DNA of 64,000 bases, taken from positions 13,469,980 through 13,533,979 of the forward strand of contig JBBMOA010000001.1 in the NCBI GenBank assembly GCA_037954235.1, read 5' to 3'. A program made the translations under genes and the position numbers. The DNA is from Aulostomus chinensis (taxonomy: Eukaryota > Chordata > Actinopteri > Syngnathiformes > Aulostomidae). The notes under the pieces were generated by a model that saw only the letters and a list, made by a program, of their open reading frames with translations, searched no databases and was not told the origin of the DNA. Each line of letters begins with the position of its first letter. The first letter of the stretch is position 1. Shown one piece after another: positions 1-13,600 of the stretch.

Positions 1-3000
1 TTCGTAGCAACTCTCACTACATCACTGTAGCTTCATTTCTGAGGTAAGTAGCAACTCTCATTACATCACTTTAGCTTGATTTTGAAATTACTTTCAACTC
101 TCACCACATCACTGTAGCATCATTTCTTAGGTTTGTAGCAAATCTCATTACATCACTGTAGCATCATTTTGAGGTTTGTAGCAACTCTCACCACATCACT
201 GGAGCATCATTTCTTAGGTAAACAGCAACCCTCATTACATCACTGTAGCATCATTTTACGGTTTGTAGCAACTCTCACTACATCACTGTAGCATCATTTC
301 TTAGGGAAGTAGCAACTCTCATTACACCGCTTTAGCATTATTTTGAAATTACTATCAACTCTCACCACATCACTGTAGCACCACTTCTTAGGTTTTTAGC
401 AACTCTCATTACATCACTTTAGCATCATTTTGAGGATCGTAGCAACTCTCACTACATCACTGTCGCATAATTTTGAGGATAGTCGCAACTCTCCCCACAT
501 CACTGTAGCATCATTTCTTAGGTAAGTAGCAACTCTCATTACATCACTTTAGCGTGATTTTGAAATTACTATCAACTCTCACCACATCACTGTCAGCATC
601 ATTTTGAGATTAGTATCAACTCTCACTACATAACTGCCACCTCATTTTGAGGATCGTACCAGCTCTCACCACATCACTGTCACATCATTTTGAGGATCGT
701 AGCAACTCTCACTACATCACTGTCGCATCATTTTGAGGATATTCGCAACTCTCGCGACATCACTGTCGCATCATTTTGAGATTCGTAGCAACTCTCATTA
801 CATCACTGTAGCATCATTTTGAGATTCGTAGCAACTCTCACCACATCACTGTAGCATCATTTCTTAGGTAAGTAGCAACTCTCATCCCATCTCTGTTGCA
901 TCATTTGGACATTTGTAGCAACTCTCATTACATCACTGTCGCATCTTTTTGAGGATAGTCGCAACTCTCACGACATTACTGGAGCATCATTTTGAGATTC
1001 CTAGCAACTCTCATTACATCACTGTAGCATCATTTTGAGGTTCGTAGCAACTCTCACCACATCACTGTGGCATCATTTCTTAGGTAAGTAGCAACTCTCA
1101 TTACATCACTTTAGCATGATTTTTAAATTACTATGAACTCTCACCACATCACTGTAGCATCATTTGGACATTTTTAGCAACTCTCATTACATCACTGTCG
1201 CATCATTTTGAGGATAGTCGCAACTGTCGCGAACATTACTGGAGCATCATTTTGAGATTCCTAGCAACTCTCATTACATCACTGTAGCATCATTTTGAGG
1301 TTCGTATCAACTCTCACCACATCACTGTAGCATCATTTCTTAGGTAGATAGCAACTCTCATGACATCACTGTAGCATCTTTTTGAGATTCGTAGCAACTC
1401 TCATTACATCACTGTAGCATCATTTTGGGGTTTGTAGCAACTCTCACTACATTACTGGAAGCATCAATTTGAGCATCGTAGCAACTCTGCCTACATCACT
1501 GTAGCATAATTTCTTCGGTTTTTAGCAACTCTCATGACATCACTTTAGCATGATTTTGAAATTACTATATACTCTCACCACAACACTGTCAGCATAATTT
1601 CTTAGGTAGATAGCAACTCTCATGACATCACTGTAGCATCATTTTGAGGATTGTACCAACTCTCACCACATCACTGTCAGCATCATTTTGAGATTAGCAT
1701 CAACTCTCCCTACATCACTGTAGCATCATTTTGAGGTTCGTAGCAACTCTCCATACATCATTGTCGCATCATATTGAGGATAGTCGTAACTCTCACGACA
1801 TTACTGTAGCATCATTTTGAGATTCGTAGCAACTCTCACTACACCACTGTAGCTTCATTTCTTAGGTAAGTAGCAACTCTCATTACATCACTTTAGCTTG
1901 ATTTTGAAATTACTTTCAACTCTCACCACATCACTGTAGCATCATTTCTTAGGTTTGTAGCAAATCTCATTACATCACTGTAGCATCATTTTGAGGTTCG
2001 TAGCAACTCTCACCACATCACTGGAGCATCATTTCTTAGGTAAACAGCAACCCTCACTACATCACTGTAGCATCATTTCTTAGGGAAGTAGCAACTCTCA
2101 TTACACCGCTTTAGCATTATTTTGAAATTACTATCAACTCTCACTACATCACTGTAGCACCACTTCTTAGGTTTTTAGCAACTCTCATTACATCACTTTA
2201 GCATCATTTTGAGGATCGTAGCAACTCTCACTACATAACTGCCACCTCATTTTGAGGATCGTACCAGCTCTCACCACATCACTGTCACATCATTTTGAGG
2301 ATCGTAGCAACTCTCACTACATCACTGTCGCATCATTTTGAGGATATTCGCAACTCTCGCGACATCACTGTCGCATCATTTTGAGATTCGTAGCAACTCT
2401 CATTACATCACTGTCGCATCATTTTGAGATTCGTAGCAACTCTCATTACATCACTGTAGCATCATTTTGAGGTTCGTAGCAACTCTCACCACATCACTGT
2501 AGCATCATTTCTTAGGTAAGTAGCAACTCTCATTACATCACCTTTGCATGATTTTGAAATTACTATCAACTCTCACCACATCACTGTAGCATCATTTCTT
2601 CGGTTTGTAGCAACTCTCATCCCATCTCTGTTGCATCATTTGGACATTTGTAGCAACTGTCATTACATCACTGTAGCATCTTTTTGATGATAGTCGCAAC
2701 TCTCACGACATTACTGTAGCATCATTTTGAGATTCCTAGCAACTCTCATTACATCACTGTAGCATCATTTTGAGGTTCGTAGCAACTCTCACCACATCAC
2801 TGTAGCATCATTTCTTAGGTAAATAGCAACCCTCATTATATCACTGTAGCATCATTTCTTAGGTAATTGCAACTGTCATTACATCACTGTCGCATCTTTT
2901 TGATGATAGTCGCAACTCTCACGACATTACTGGAGCATCATTTTGAGATTCCTAGCAACTCTCACAACATCACTGTCACCTCATTTTGAGGATAGTAGCA

Positions 3001-4200
3001 ACTCTCACCACATCACTGTAGCATCACTTTGAGGATCTGAGCAACTCTCACTACATCACTGTCGCATCATTTTGACATTTGTAGCAACTCTCATTTCATC
3101 ACTGTAGCATCATTTCTTAGGTTAGTAGCACCTCCCATGACATCACTGTAGCATCATTTTGAGGTTTGTAGCAACTCTCATGACATCACTTTAGCATGAT
3201 TTTGAAATTACTATCAACTCTCTCGACAACACTGTCAGCATAATTTCTTAGGTTAGTAGCAACTGTCATAACATCACTGTAGCATCATTTTGAGGATTCT
3301 AGCAACTCTCACCACATCACTGTCAGCATCATTTTGAGATTAGTACCAACTCTCACCACGTCACTGTAGCATCATTTATTAGGTATGTAGCAACTCTCAC
3401 CACATCACTGTTGCATCATTTCTTAGGTTTTTAGCAACTCTCATTACATCACTTTAGCATCATTTTGAGGATCGTAGCAACTCTCACTACATCACTGTCG
3501 CATCATTTTGAGGATAGTCGCAACTCTCATGACATCACTTTAGCATCATTTCTTAGGTAAGTAGCAACTCTCATTACATCACTTTAGCGTGATTTTGAAA
3601 TTACTATCAACTCTCACCACATCACTGTAGCACCACTTCTTAGGTTTTTAGCAACTCTCATTACATCACTTTAGCATCATTTTGAGGATCGTAGCAACTC
3701 TCACTACATCACTGTCGCATCATTTTGAGGATAGTCGCAACTCTCACCACATCACTGTAGCATCATTTCTTAGGTAAGTAGCAACTCTCATTACACCGCT
3801 TTAGCATTATTTTTAAATTACTATCAACTCTCACCACATCACTGTAGCACCACTTCTTAGGTTTTTAGCAACTCTCATTACATCACTTTAGCATCATTTT
3901 GAGGATCGTAGCAACTCTCACTACATCACTGTCGCATCATTTTGAGGATAGTCACAACTCTCACCACATCACTGTAGCATCATTTCTTAGGTAAGTAGCA
4001 ACTCTCATTACATCACTTAAGCGTGATTTCTTAGGGAAGTAGCAACTCTCATTACACCGCTTTAGCATTATTTTGAAATTACTATCAACTCTCACCACAT
4101 CACTGTAGCACCACTTCTTAGGTTTTTAGCAACTCTCATTACATCACTTTAGCATCATTTTGAGGATCGTAGCAACTCTCACTACATCACTGTAGCATCA

Positions 4201-4808
4201 TTTCTTCGGTTTGTAGCAACTCTCATCCCATCTCTGTTGCATCATTTGGACATTTGTAGCAACTGTCATTACATCACTGTAGCATCTTTTTGATGATAGT
4301 CGCAACTCTCACGACATTACTGGAGCATCATTTTGAGATTCCTAGCAACTCTCATTACATCACTGTAGCATCATTTTGAGGTTCGTAGCAACTCTCACCA
4401 CATCACTGTAGCATCATTTCTTAGGTAAATAGCAACCCTCATTATATCACTGTAGCATCATTTCTTAGGTAATTGCAACTGTCATTACATCACTGTCGCA
4501 TCTTTTTGATGATAGTCGCAACTCTCACGACATTACTGGAGCATCATTTTGAGATTCCTAGCAACTCTCACAACATCACTGTCACCTCATTTTGAGGATA
4601 GTAGCAACTCTCACCACATCACTGTAGCATCACTTTGAGGATCTGAGCAACTCTCACTACATCACTGTCGCATCATTTTGACATTTGTAGCAACTCTCAT
4701 TTCATCACTGTAGCATCATTTCTTAGGTTAGTAGCACCTCCCATGACATCACTGTAGCATCATTTTGAGGTTTGTAGCAACTCTCATGACATCACTTTAG
4801 CATGATTT
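4201..4808. repeat. Block duplication inside array A (copy of 2,595-3,202)
   Basis: A block of about 608 bp matches 2,595-3,202 at a constant offset of 1,606 bp. The match includes the unusual gtagcacctcccatgac monomer and the shortened taggtaattgcaactg monomer. The right end is where the two copies diverge after catgatttt. Confidence 0.85.
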
Positions 4809-5329
4809 TGAGATTAGTATCAACTCTCACGACATCACTGTCACCTCATTTTGAGGATAGTAGCAACTCTCACCACATCACTGTAGCATCACTTCTTAGG
4901 TTTGTCGCAACTCTCATTACATCACTTTAGCATCATGTTGAGGTTCGTAGCAACTCTCACCACGTCACTGTAGCATCATTTATTAGGTAAGTAGCAACTC
5001 TCACCACATCACTGTCGCATCATTTCTTAGGTATGTAGCAACTCTCATTACATCACTTTAGCATTATTTTGAAATTACTATCAACTCTCACCACATCACT
5101 GTCAGCATCATTTTGAGGTTCGTATCAACTCTCACGACATCACTGTCGCATCATTTTGAGGATATTAGCAACTCTCATTTCATCACTGTAGCATCATTTT
5201 GAGGTTTGTAGCAACTCTAACTACATTACTGGAAGCATCAATTTGAGCATCGTAGCAACTCTCATTACATCACTGTAGCATCATTTTGAGGTTCGTAGCA
5301 ACTCTCACAACATCACTGTGGCATCATTT

Positions 5330-6090
5330 CTTAGGTAAGTAGCAACTCTCATTACATCACTTTAGCATGATTTTTAAATTACTATGAACTCTCACCACAT
5401 CACTGTAGCATCATTTGGACATTTTTAGCAACTCTCATTACATCACTGTCGCATCATTTTGAGGATAGTCGCAACGTCACGAACATTACTGGAGCATCAT
5501 TTTGAGATTCCTAGCAACTCTCATTACATCACTGTAGCATCATTTTGAGGTTCGTATCAACTCTCACCACATCACTGTAGCATCATTTCTTAGGTAGATA
5601 GCAACTCTCATGACATCACTGTAGCATCATTTTGAGATTCGTAGCAACTCTCATTACATCACTGTAGCATCATTTTGGGATTTGTAGCAACTCTCACTAC
5701 ATTACTGGAAGCATCAATTTGAGCATCGTAGCAACTCTGCCTACATCACTGTAGCATCATTTCTTCGGTTTTAAGCAACTCTCATGACATCACTTTAGCA
5801 TGATTTTGAAATTACGATATACTCTCACCACAACACTGTCAGCATAATTTCTTAGGTTAGTAGCAACTGTCATAACTTCACTGTAGCATCATTTTGAGGA
5901 TTGTACCAACTGTCACCACATCACTGTCAGCATCATTTTGAGATTAGCATCAACTCTCCCTACATCACTGTAGCATCATTTTGAGGTTCGTAGCAACTCT
6001 CCATACATCATTGTCGCATCATATTGAGGATAGTCGCAACTCTCACGACATTACTGTAGCATCATTTTGAGATTCGTAGCAACTCTCACT
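5330..6090. repeat. Block duplication inside array A (copy of about 1,080-1,840)
   Basis: Offsets of 4,250 to 4,251 bp link this block to 1,080-1,840. Shared rare markers include ctctccatacatcattg, the tggaagcatcaatttgagc monomer and the gtatactctcaccacaac-like junction. The one-base change in offset marks a small indel. The block runs directly into the 6,073 duplication. Confidence 0.75.
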
Positions 6091-7445
6091 ACATCACTGT
6101 AGCTTCATTTCTGAGGTAAGTAGCAACTCTCATTACATCACTTTAGATTGATTTTGAAATTACTTTCAACTCTCACCACATCACTGTAGCATCATTTCTT
6201 AGGTTTGTAGCAAATCTCATTACATCACTGTAGCATCATTTTGAGGTTTGTAGCAACTCTCACCACATCACTGGAGCATCATTTCTTAGGTAAACAGCAA
6301 CCCTCATTACATCACTGTAGCATCATTTTACGGTTTGTAGCAACTCTCACTACATCACTGTAGCATCATTTCTTAGGGAAGTAGCAACTCTCATTACACC
6401 GCTTTAGCATTATTTTGAAATTACTATCAACTCTCACCACATCACTGTAGCACCACTTCTTAGGTTTTTAGCAACTCTCATTACATCACTTTAGCATCAT
6501 TTTGAGGATCGTAGCAACTCTCACTACATCACTGTCGCATAATTTTGAGGATAGTCGCAACTCTCCCCACATCACTGTAGCATCATTTCTTAGGTAAGTA
6601 GCAACTCTCATTACATCACTTTAGCGTGATTTTGAAATTACTATCAACTCTCACCACATCACTGTCAGCATCATTTTGAGATTAGTATCAACTCTCACTA
6701 CATAACTGCCACCTCATTTTGAGGATCGTACCAGCTCTCACCACATCACTGTCACATCATTTTGAGGATCGTAGCAACTCTCACTACATCACTGTCGCAT
6801 CATTTTGAGGATATTCGCAACTCTCGCGACATCACTGTCGCATCATTTTGAGATTCGTAGCAACTCTCATTACATCACTGTAGCATCATTTTGAGATTCG
6901 TAGCAACTCTCACCACATCACTGTAGCATCATTTCTTAGGTAAGTAGCAACTCTCATCCCATCTCTGTTGCATCATTTGGACATTTGTAGCAACTGTCAT
7001 TACATCACTGTCGCATCTTTTTGAGGATAGTCGCAACTCTCACGACATTACTGGAGCATCATTTTGAGATTCCTAGCAACTCTCATTACATCACTGTAGC
7101 ATCATTTTGAGGTTCGTAGCAACTCTCACCACATCACTGTGGCATCATTTCTTAGGTAAGTAGCAACTCTCATTACATCACTTTAGCATGATTTTTAAAT
7201 TACTATGAACTCTCACCACATCACTGTAGCATCATTTGGACATTTTTAGCAACTCTCATTACATCACTGTCGCATCATTTTGAGGATAGTCGCAACTGTC
7301 GCGAACATTACTGGAGCATCATTTTGAGATTCCTAGCAACTCTCATTACATCACTGTAGCATCATTTTGAGGTTCGTATCAACTCTCACCACATCACTGT
7401 AGCATCATTTCTTAGGTAGATAGCAACTCTCATGACATCACTGTA
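6073..7445. repeat. Large duplication inside array A (copy of 1-1,373)
   Basis: The first about 1,373 bases of the window recur at an exact offset of 6,072 bp with only scattered single-base differences, including rare private variants such as the ctgtcgcgaacattactgg monomer. The match breaks just after the gatagcaactctcatgacat monomer. A partial third copy of the same private variants starts near 8,530. This shows block duplication of dozens of monomers, not unit-by-unit drift. Confidence 0.85.
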
Positions 7446-10400
7446 GCATCATTTTGAGGATCGTAGCAACTCTCACCACATCACTTTCGCATCATTTTGA
7501 GGATAGTCGCAACTCTCACCACATCACTGTAGCATCATTTCTTAGGTAAGTACAACTCTTACATCACTTTAGCGTGATTTTGAAATTACTATCAACTCTC
7601 ACCACATCACTGTCAGCATCATTTTGAGATTCGTATCAACTCTCACGACATCACTGTCGCATCATTTTGAGAATATTAGCAACTCTCATTACATCACTGT
7701 AGCATCATTTTGAGGTTCGTAGCTACTCTCAACACATCACTGTGGCATCATTTCTTAGGTAAGTAGCAACTCTCATGACATCACTTTAGCATGATTTTGA
7801 AATTACTATCAACTCTCCCGACAACACTGTCAGCATAATTTCTTAGGTTAGTAGCAACTGTCATAACATCACTGTAGCATCATTTTGAGATTAGTACCAA
7901 CTCTCACTACATCACTGTAGCATCATTTCTTAGGTAAGTTGCAACTCTCATTACATCACTTTAGCGTGATTTTGAAATTACTATCAACTCTCACCACATC
8001 ACTGTAAGCATCATTTTGAGATTAGTATCAACTCTCACGACATCACTGTCACCTCATTTTGAGGACAGTAGCAACTCTCACCACATCACTGTAGCATCAC
8101 TTCTTAGGTTTGTCGCAACTCTCATTACATCACTTTAGCATCATGTTGAGGTTCGTAGCAACTCTCACCACGTCACTGTAGCATCATTTATTAGGTAAGT
8201 AGCAACTCTCACCACATCACTGTCGCATCATTTTGAGATTCATATCAACTCTCACGACATCACTGTCGCATCATTTTGAGAATATTAGCAACTCTCATTA
8301 CATCACTGTAGCATCATTTTGAGGTTCGTAGCAACTCTCACCACATCACTGTGGCATTAATTCTTAGGTAAGTAGCAACTCTCATTACATCACTTTAGCA
8401 TGATTTTGAAATTACTATCAACTCTCACCACATCACTGTCAGCATCATTTTGAGATTCGTATCAACTCTCACGACATCACTGTCGCATCATTTTGAGAAT
8501 ATTAGCAACTCTCATTACATCACTGTAGCATCATTTTGAGGTTCGTAGCAACTCTCACCACATCACTGTGGCATCATTTCTTAGGTAAGTAGCAACTCTC
8601 ATTACATCACTTTAGCATGATTTTTAAATTACTATGAACTCTCACCACATCACTGTAGCATCATTTGGACATTTTTAGCAACTCTCATTACATCACTGTC
8701 GCATCATTTTGAGGATAGTCGCAACTGTCGCGAACATTACTGGAGCATCATTTTGAGATTCCTAGCAACTCTCATTACATCACTGTAGCATCATTTTGAG
8801 GTTCGTATCAACTCTCACCACATCACTGTAGCATCATTTCTTAGGTAGATAGCAACTCTCATGACATCACTGTAGCATCATTTTGAGATTCGTAGCAACT
8901 CTCATTACATCACTGTAGCATCATTTTGCGGTTCGTAGCAACTCTAACTAAACCACTGTAGCATTATTTTGAATTTAGTATCAACTCTCACCACATCACT
9001 GTCGCATCACTTCTTAGGTTTGTCGCAACTCTCATTACATCACTTTAGCATCATTTTGAGGATCGTAGCAACTCTCACTACATCACTTTCGCATCATTTT
9101 GAGGATAGTCGCAACTCTCACCACATCACTGTAGCATCATTTCTTAGGTAAGTAGCAACTCTCATTACATCACTTTAGCGTGATTTTGAAATTACTATCA
9201 ACTCTCACCACATCACTGTAAGCATCATTTTGAGATTAGTATCAACTCTCACTACATGACTGTCACCATCATTTTGAGGTTTGTAGCAACTCTCACTTCA
9301 TCACTTTCAGCATCATTTTGAGGATAGTAGCAACTCTCACGACATCACTGTAAGCATCATTTTTAGGTTAGTAGCAACTCTCACGACATCACTGTAGCAT
9401 CATTTTGAGATTCGTAGCAAGTCTCACCACATCACTGTAGCATCATTTCTTAGGTAAACAGCAACCCTCATTACATCACTGTCGCATCATTTTGCGGTTT
9501 GTAGCAACTCTCACTACATCACTGTAGCATCATTTCTTCGGGAAGGAGCAACTCTCATTACACCGCTTTAGCATTATTTTGAAATTACTATCAACTCTCA
9601 CCACATCACTGTAGCACCACTTCTTAGGTTTTTAGCAACTCTCATTCCATCACTCTAGCATCATTTGGACATTGGTAGCAACTCTCATTCCATCACTGTA
9701 GCATCATTTCTTAGGTTTGTAGAAACTCTCATGACATCACTTTAGCATGATTTTGAAATTACTATCAACTCTCACCACAACACTGTCAGCATAATTTCTT
9801 AGGTTAGTAGCAACTGTCATAACATCACTGTAGCATCATTTTGAGGATTGTAGCAACTCTCACCACATCACTGTCAGCATCATTTTGAGATTAGTATCAA
9901 CTCTCCCTACATCATTGTCGCATCATATTGAGGATAGTCGCAACTCTCACGACATTACTGTCGCATCATTTTGAGGATCGTAGCAACTCTCACTACATCA
10001 CTGTCGCATCATTTTGAGGATAGTCGCAACTCTCACCACATCACTGTAGCATCATTTTGAGGTTCGTAGCAACTCTCACTACATCACTGTAGCATCAATT
10101 CTTAGGTAAGTAGCAACTCTCATTACATCACTTTAGCGTTATTTTGAAATTACTATCACCTCTCACCACATCACTGTCAGCATCATTTTGAGATTTGTAT
10201 CAACTCTCACTACATAACTGCCACCTCATTTTGAGTATCGTACCAGCTCTCACCACATCACTGTCACATCATTTTTAGGATCGTAGCAACTCTCACTACA
10301 TCACTGTAGCATCATTTTGAGGATATTCGCAACTCTCGCGACATCACTGTCGCATCATTTTGAGATTCGTAGCAACTCTCATTACATCACTGTAGCATCA

Positions 10401-12503
10401 TTTTGAGGTTCGTGGCAACTCTCACCACATCACTGTAGCATCATTTCTTAGGAAAGTAGCAACTCTCATTGCATAACTGTCGCATCATTTTGAGGTTTGT
10501 AGCAACTCTCACCACATCACTGCAGCATCATTTCTTCGGTTTGTAGCAACTCTCATTCCATCACTCTAGCATCATTTGGACATTTGTAGCAACTCTCATT
10601 ACATCACTGTAGCATCATTTCTTAGGTTTGTAGCAACTCTCATGACATCACTTTTGCATGATTTTGAAATTACTATCAACTCTCACCACAACACTGTCAG
10701 CATAATTTCTTAGGTTAGTAGCAACTCTCACCACATCAGTGTAGCATCATTTCTTATGTAAGTAGCAACTCTCATTACATCACCTTTGCATGATTTTGAA
10801 ATTACTATCAACTCTCACCACATCACTGTAGCATCATTTCTTCGGTTTGTAGCAACTCTCATTACATCACTCGAGCATCATTTGGACATTTTCAGCAACT
10901 CTCATTACATCACTGTCGCATCATTTTGAGGATGGTCGCAACTCTCACGACATTACTGGAGCATCATTTTGAGATTCCTAGCAACTCTCATTACATCACT
11001 GTAGCATCATTTTGCGGTTCGTAGCAACTCTCATTACATCACTGCAGCATCATTTTGAGGTTCGTAGCAACTCTCATTACATCACTGCAGCATTATTTTG
11101 AGGTTCGTAGCAACTCTCACCACATCACTGTTGCATCATTTCTTAGGTAAGTAGCAACTCTCACCACATCACTGTAGCATCATTTCTTAGGTATGTAGCA
11201 ACTATCATGACATCACTTTAGCGTGATTTCGAAATTACTATCAAGTCTCACCACATCACTGTTGCATCATTTTGAGGATCGTAGCAACTCTCACCACATC
11301 ACTGTAGCATCATTTCTTAGGTATGTAGCAACTCTCATTACATCACTTTAGCATGATTTTGAGATTAGTAGCAACTCTCACTACATTACTGTAGCATCAT
11401 TTCTTAGGTTCGTAGCAACTCACTACATTACTGTAGCATCATTTCGTAGGTTAGTAGCAACTCTCATTACAGCACTTTCGCATAATTTTGAGATTCGTAG
11501 CAACTCTCACTACATCACTGTCAGCATCATTTTGAGGTTCGTAGCAACTCTCACTACATCACTGTAGCATCATTTTGAGGTTTTAAGCAACTCTTTTCCC
11601 AACTCAACCAGACCAAGAGATTAATTCAGAGATGTGGCAGTTAGTCCAGCTGAAGAAAGGCTTTCGGCCTGTGAGGCCTAACACCCCTTTTCAAAGCCTG
11701 AATTCAAGTGGCCACATGTTCTTGAACAAAGGGTTGTAAAAAGGGTTGATGATTCTGGCCACGGCCCCCACCCTCCAAGAACCTGTGAGTCAGTCTGACC
11801 GGAAGTTGCCTGTCAAAATGCTATTGGCTGAGAGCCAGTACCATCCCACGGGAAGTGACATCATCTGTCTCACACATAAAAAATTCAGTGCGGAGAAGAT
11901 TCTTTTTCTTCGGTGGTTTTCTTCTCTTTGGTGGTTTTCAGCGTCTTCAGAAGGTTCAACCTCTCCAGTGGTCTTCAACCTCTCCGGTTCTCCACTTGGA
12001 CCTCAAGTGGGCAGTGCAGTGATGACAGAGTCTCCAGAAGGACACCTCTCTCCCTCCTGTTCACTCGTCCAGAGAAGCCACCGTCGAGCCACGCAATCCA
12101 CGTGAACTGGTCCCTGGTGAAAGAAAGCTCATCCCAGCTTCTTCATCCTTCCCACCAGTAACTCCAGCAGACCCTGCAGGCTGCCCCACCGCCGCTCTGC
12201 TGCCCTCCGAGTTGAGCTGAACCGCGCTCCGGAACATGGAAATCGAATCCCTTACCGCTCCACCGGGTCAAGTAAGGATTCCCTTAACGAGGCATTTTCT
12301 GGGCAGAGAAATAGCTTAGTGTGTTGTATGATGTCTATGAATGCTCTGTTTATGTGACGAAGTCCTGTAATTAGCAGAAATTACATAGCATTATACATTA
12401 TTTATTGATGTTAGTTATTAATAACTGTGACCTCTCAAGAAGGTGTTACCAGTTATTAATACTGCACAAGTGTGTTAACACACACATTTTTGGGTTCACC
12501 TTT

Positions 12504-12506
<3 letters not shown>

Positions 12507-12546
<40 letters not shown>
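12507..12546. repeat. (CT)n microsatellite
   Basis: About twenty uninterrupted CT dinucleotides inside the LTR-like segment. Confidence 0.95.
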
Positions 12547-12548
<2 letters not shown>

Positions 12549-12718
12549 CTAAGCGCTACGCTGAGTTATTAACATTCCATAAGTTCTACCTCCACGGTGC
12601 TAACTAGCGGCTAGCTAGCCTCAGCTAACTAGCCTAGCTGTTCGCCTTGCTGCGACGCGATGTGGTTGCTAGGCAACCAGACTCCCCCCCTCCCCTTCCT
12701 TACTCCCTCACACACATG

Positions 12719-12721
<3 letters not shown>

Positions 12722-12770
<49 letters not shown>
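12722..12770. repeat. (CA)n microsatellite
   Basis: About 24 uninterrupted CA units inside the LTR-like segment. Short frames predicted across it are artefacts of the dinucleotide. Confidence 0.95.
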
Positions 12771-12771
<1 letters not shown>

Positions 12772-13155
12772 TATCACTTGTGTCTTTTGGTTAGATAACC
12801 GTTGTATCAACGTGTTGCTGATTGATGGATGCACTGTTAATAAATATATTTTTATTATAAGAGAGAAGTCGTAGTGTCTTTTGTGTACCAACTTGTGGTC
12901 ACGTGTCTCAGCAATAGCAGTGCTTTGATCTCATCCTCCAACATCAGAGCTGTCCCTTGGTCGTTCATGTTACAGAATATTGACTGTTAGTAGATAAACT
13001 CTGTTAGAGACTGGTAACTGTTACAAGTTTGGTCGCATTTTAGTTTCCCTGAACTCATCAGGGTGGCGCCCCGAATAATTAATATTTAATATTAATTCGT
13101 AATTTATTTAATAATCGATAATTATATCATTATTTTTGACCAATTCGCTCTTCAG

Positions 13156-13468
13156 CGCACAACAGAGGTCACTGTGACTCAGCCTGCAGCAGTGAGATCT
13201 GCTCCAGGAGCCTCCGTCTCCCTCCCATGTTCAACCAGTCAGGATGTTTATAGTGGGAACCATTTATCCTGGTACCAGCAGAGAGAAGGAGAACCTCCTA
13301 AACTTCTCATTTACTGGGCCACCTCGAGAACATCAGGGATTCCAGCTCGTTTTTCAGGCAGTGGATCAAACTCTGGCTTCACTCTGACCATCAGTGGAGT
13401 TCAGGCTGAAGATGCAGCCGTTTATCACTGTCAGAGTTATCACTACATCAACAGTCAGGGGGTGTTCA
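13156..13468 (+). pseudogene. Immunoglobulin light-chain V segment V1, leaderless
   Basis: Open V exon with the full V fold: first Cys in SLPCSTS, Trp in LSWYQQ, second Cys in AVYHCQS, and FR3 RFSGSGSNSG. It is a close paralogue of V2, and homology continues 3' for about 0.7 kb. Homology to V2 stops at about 13,156-13,168; the leader exon, leader intron, octamer and TATA box are all missing, replaced by the LTR-like segment. An acceptor-like cttcag sits at 13,150-13,155, but splicing there would leave the frame at phase 0, whereas V2 uses phase 1. The RSS is intact (13,469-13,496). It is probably unable to make a secreted chain on its own. It could be a gene-conversion donor, or an assembly or rearrangement product. 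CDR1 is two or three codons shorter than in V2. Confidence 0.85.
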
Positions 13469-13496
13469 CACTGTGAAAAACCATCGTACAAAAACC
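13469..13496 (+). promoter_or_regulatory. V1 recombination signal (12-RSS)
   Basis: Heptamer CACTGTG (13,469-13,475), a 12-base spacer and nonamer ACAAAAACC (13,488-13,496). It is identical to the V2 RSS. A 12-bp spacer on V is the kappa-like polarity. Confidence 0.9.
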
Positions 13497-13560
13497 TCCC
13501 TCAGTCACACTGAAGTGAAACTGAACTGACTGCTGCAGCTGGGAGCTGCTGACACACACA

Positions 13561-13600
<40 letters not shown>

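Larger units (their letters stand above)
1..11590. repeat. Satellite array A (about 43 bp monomer)
   Basis: Uninterrupted head-to-tail array. A typical unit begins gtagcaactctcaccac, continues atcactgtagcatcatttt and ends gaggttc, 43 bp in all. Variants recur: a cttaggtaa ending, a gaaattactatcaac junction, and a tttggacattt junction. They recur in partly fixed order, which implies higher-order units. Every monomer reads in the same direction and no long ORF exists; the 60-aa frame near 8,969 is simply monomers read through. The array starts before the window and stops at about 11,590, where the sequence changes abruptly. There is no unique spacer between units, so it is a satellite and not a CRISPR-like array. 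Function unknown; heterochromatin is an inference. Confidence 0.95.
11633..13060 (+). mobile_element. LTR-like segment (solo or truncated retroelement LTR)
   Basis: No ORF is convincing here. The segment begins TGTGGCAG and ends CTCATCA (TG...CA). It has a TATA-like cataaaaaa at 11,875-11,883 and an AATAAA at 12,839-12,844. Three bases after its end comes tggcgccccgaa (13,064), which resembles a tRNA-Lys primer-binding site with one extra C. That is the order expected of U3-R-U5-PBS. A (CT)20 tract (12,507-12,546) and a (CA)n tract (12,722-12,770) lie inside. Neither a second LTR nor gag/pol is visible, and the array abuts the left side, so target-site duplications cannot be judged. The LTR call is inference. 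Confidence 0.4.

Noticed and set aside
1..11590. CRISPR-like regular spacing of repeats
   Set aside because: Units are contiguous with no unique spacers, and the context is vertebrate. It is a satellite.
1..11590. CENP-B box in the satellite monomer
   Set aside because: ttcgtagcaac fits the left half of TTCGNNNNANNCGGG, but the CGGG half is absent (tctc).
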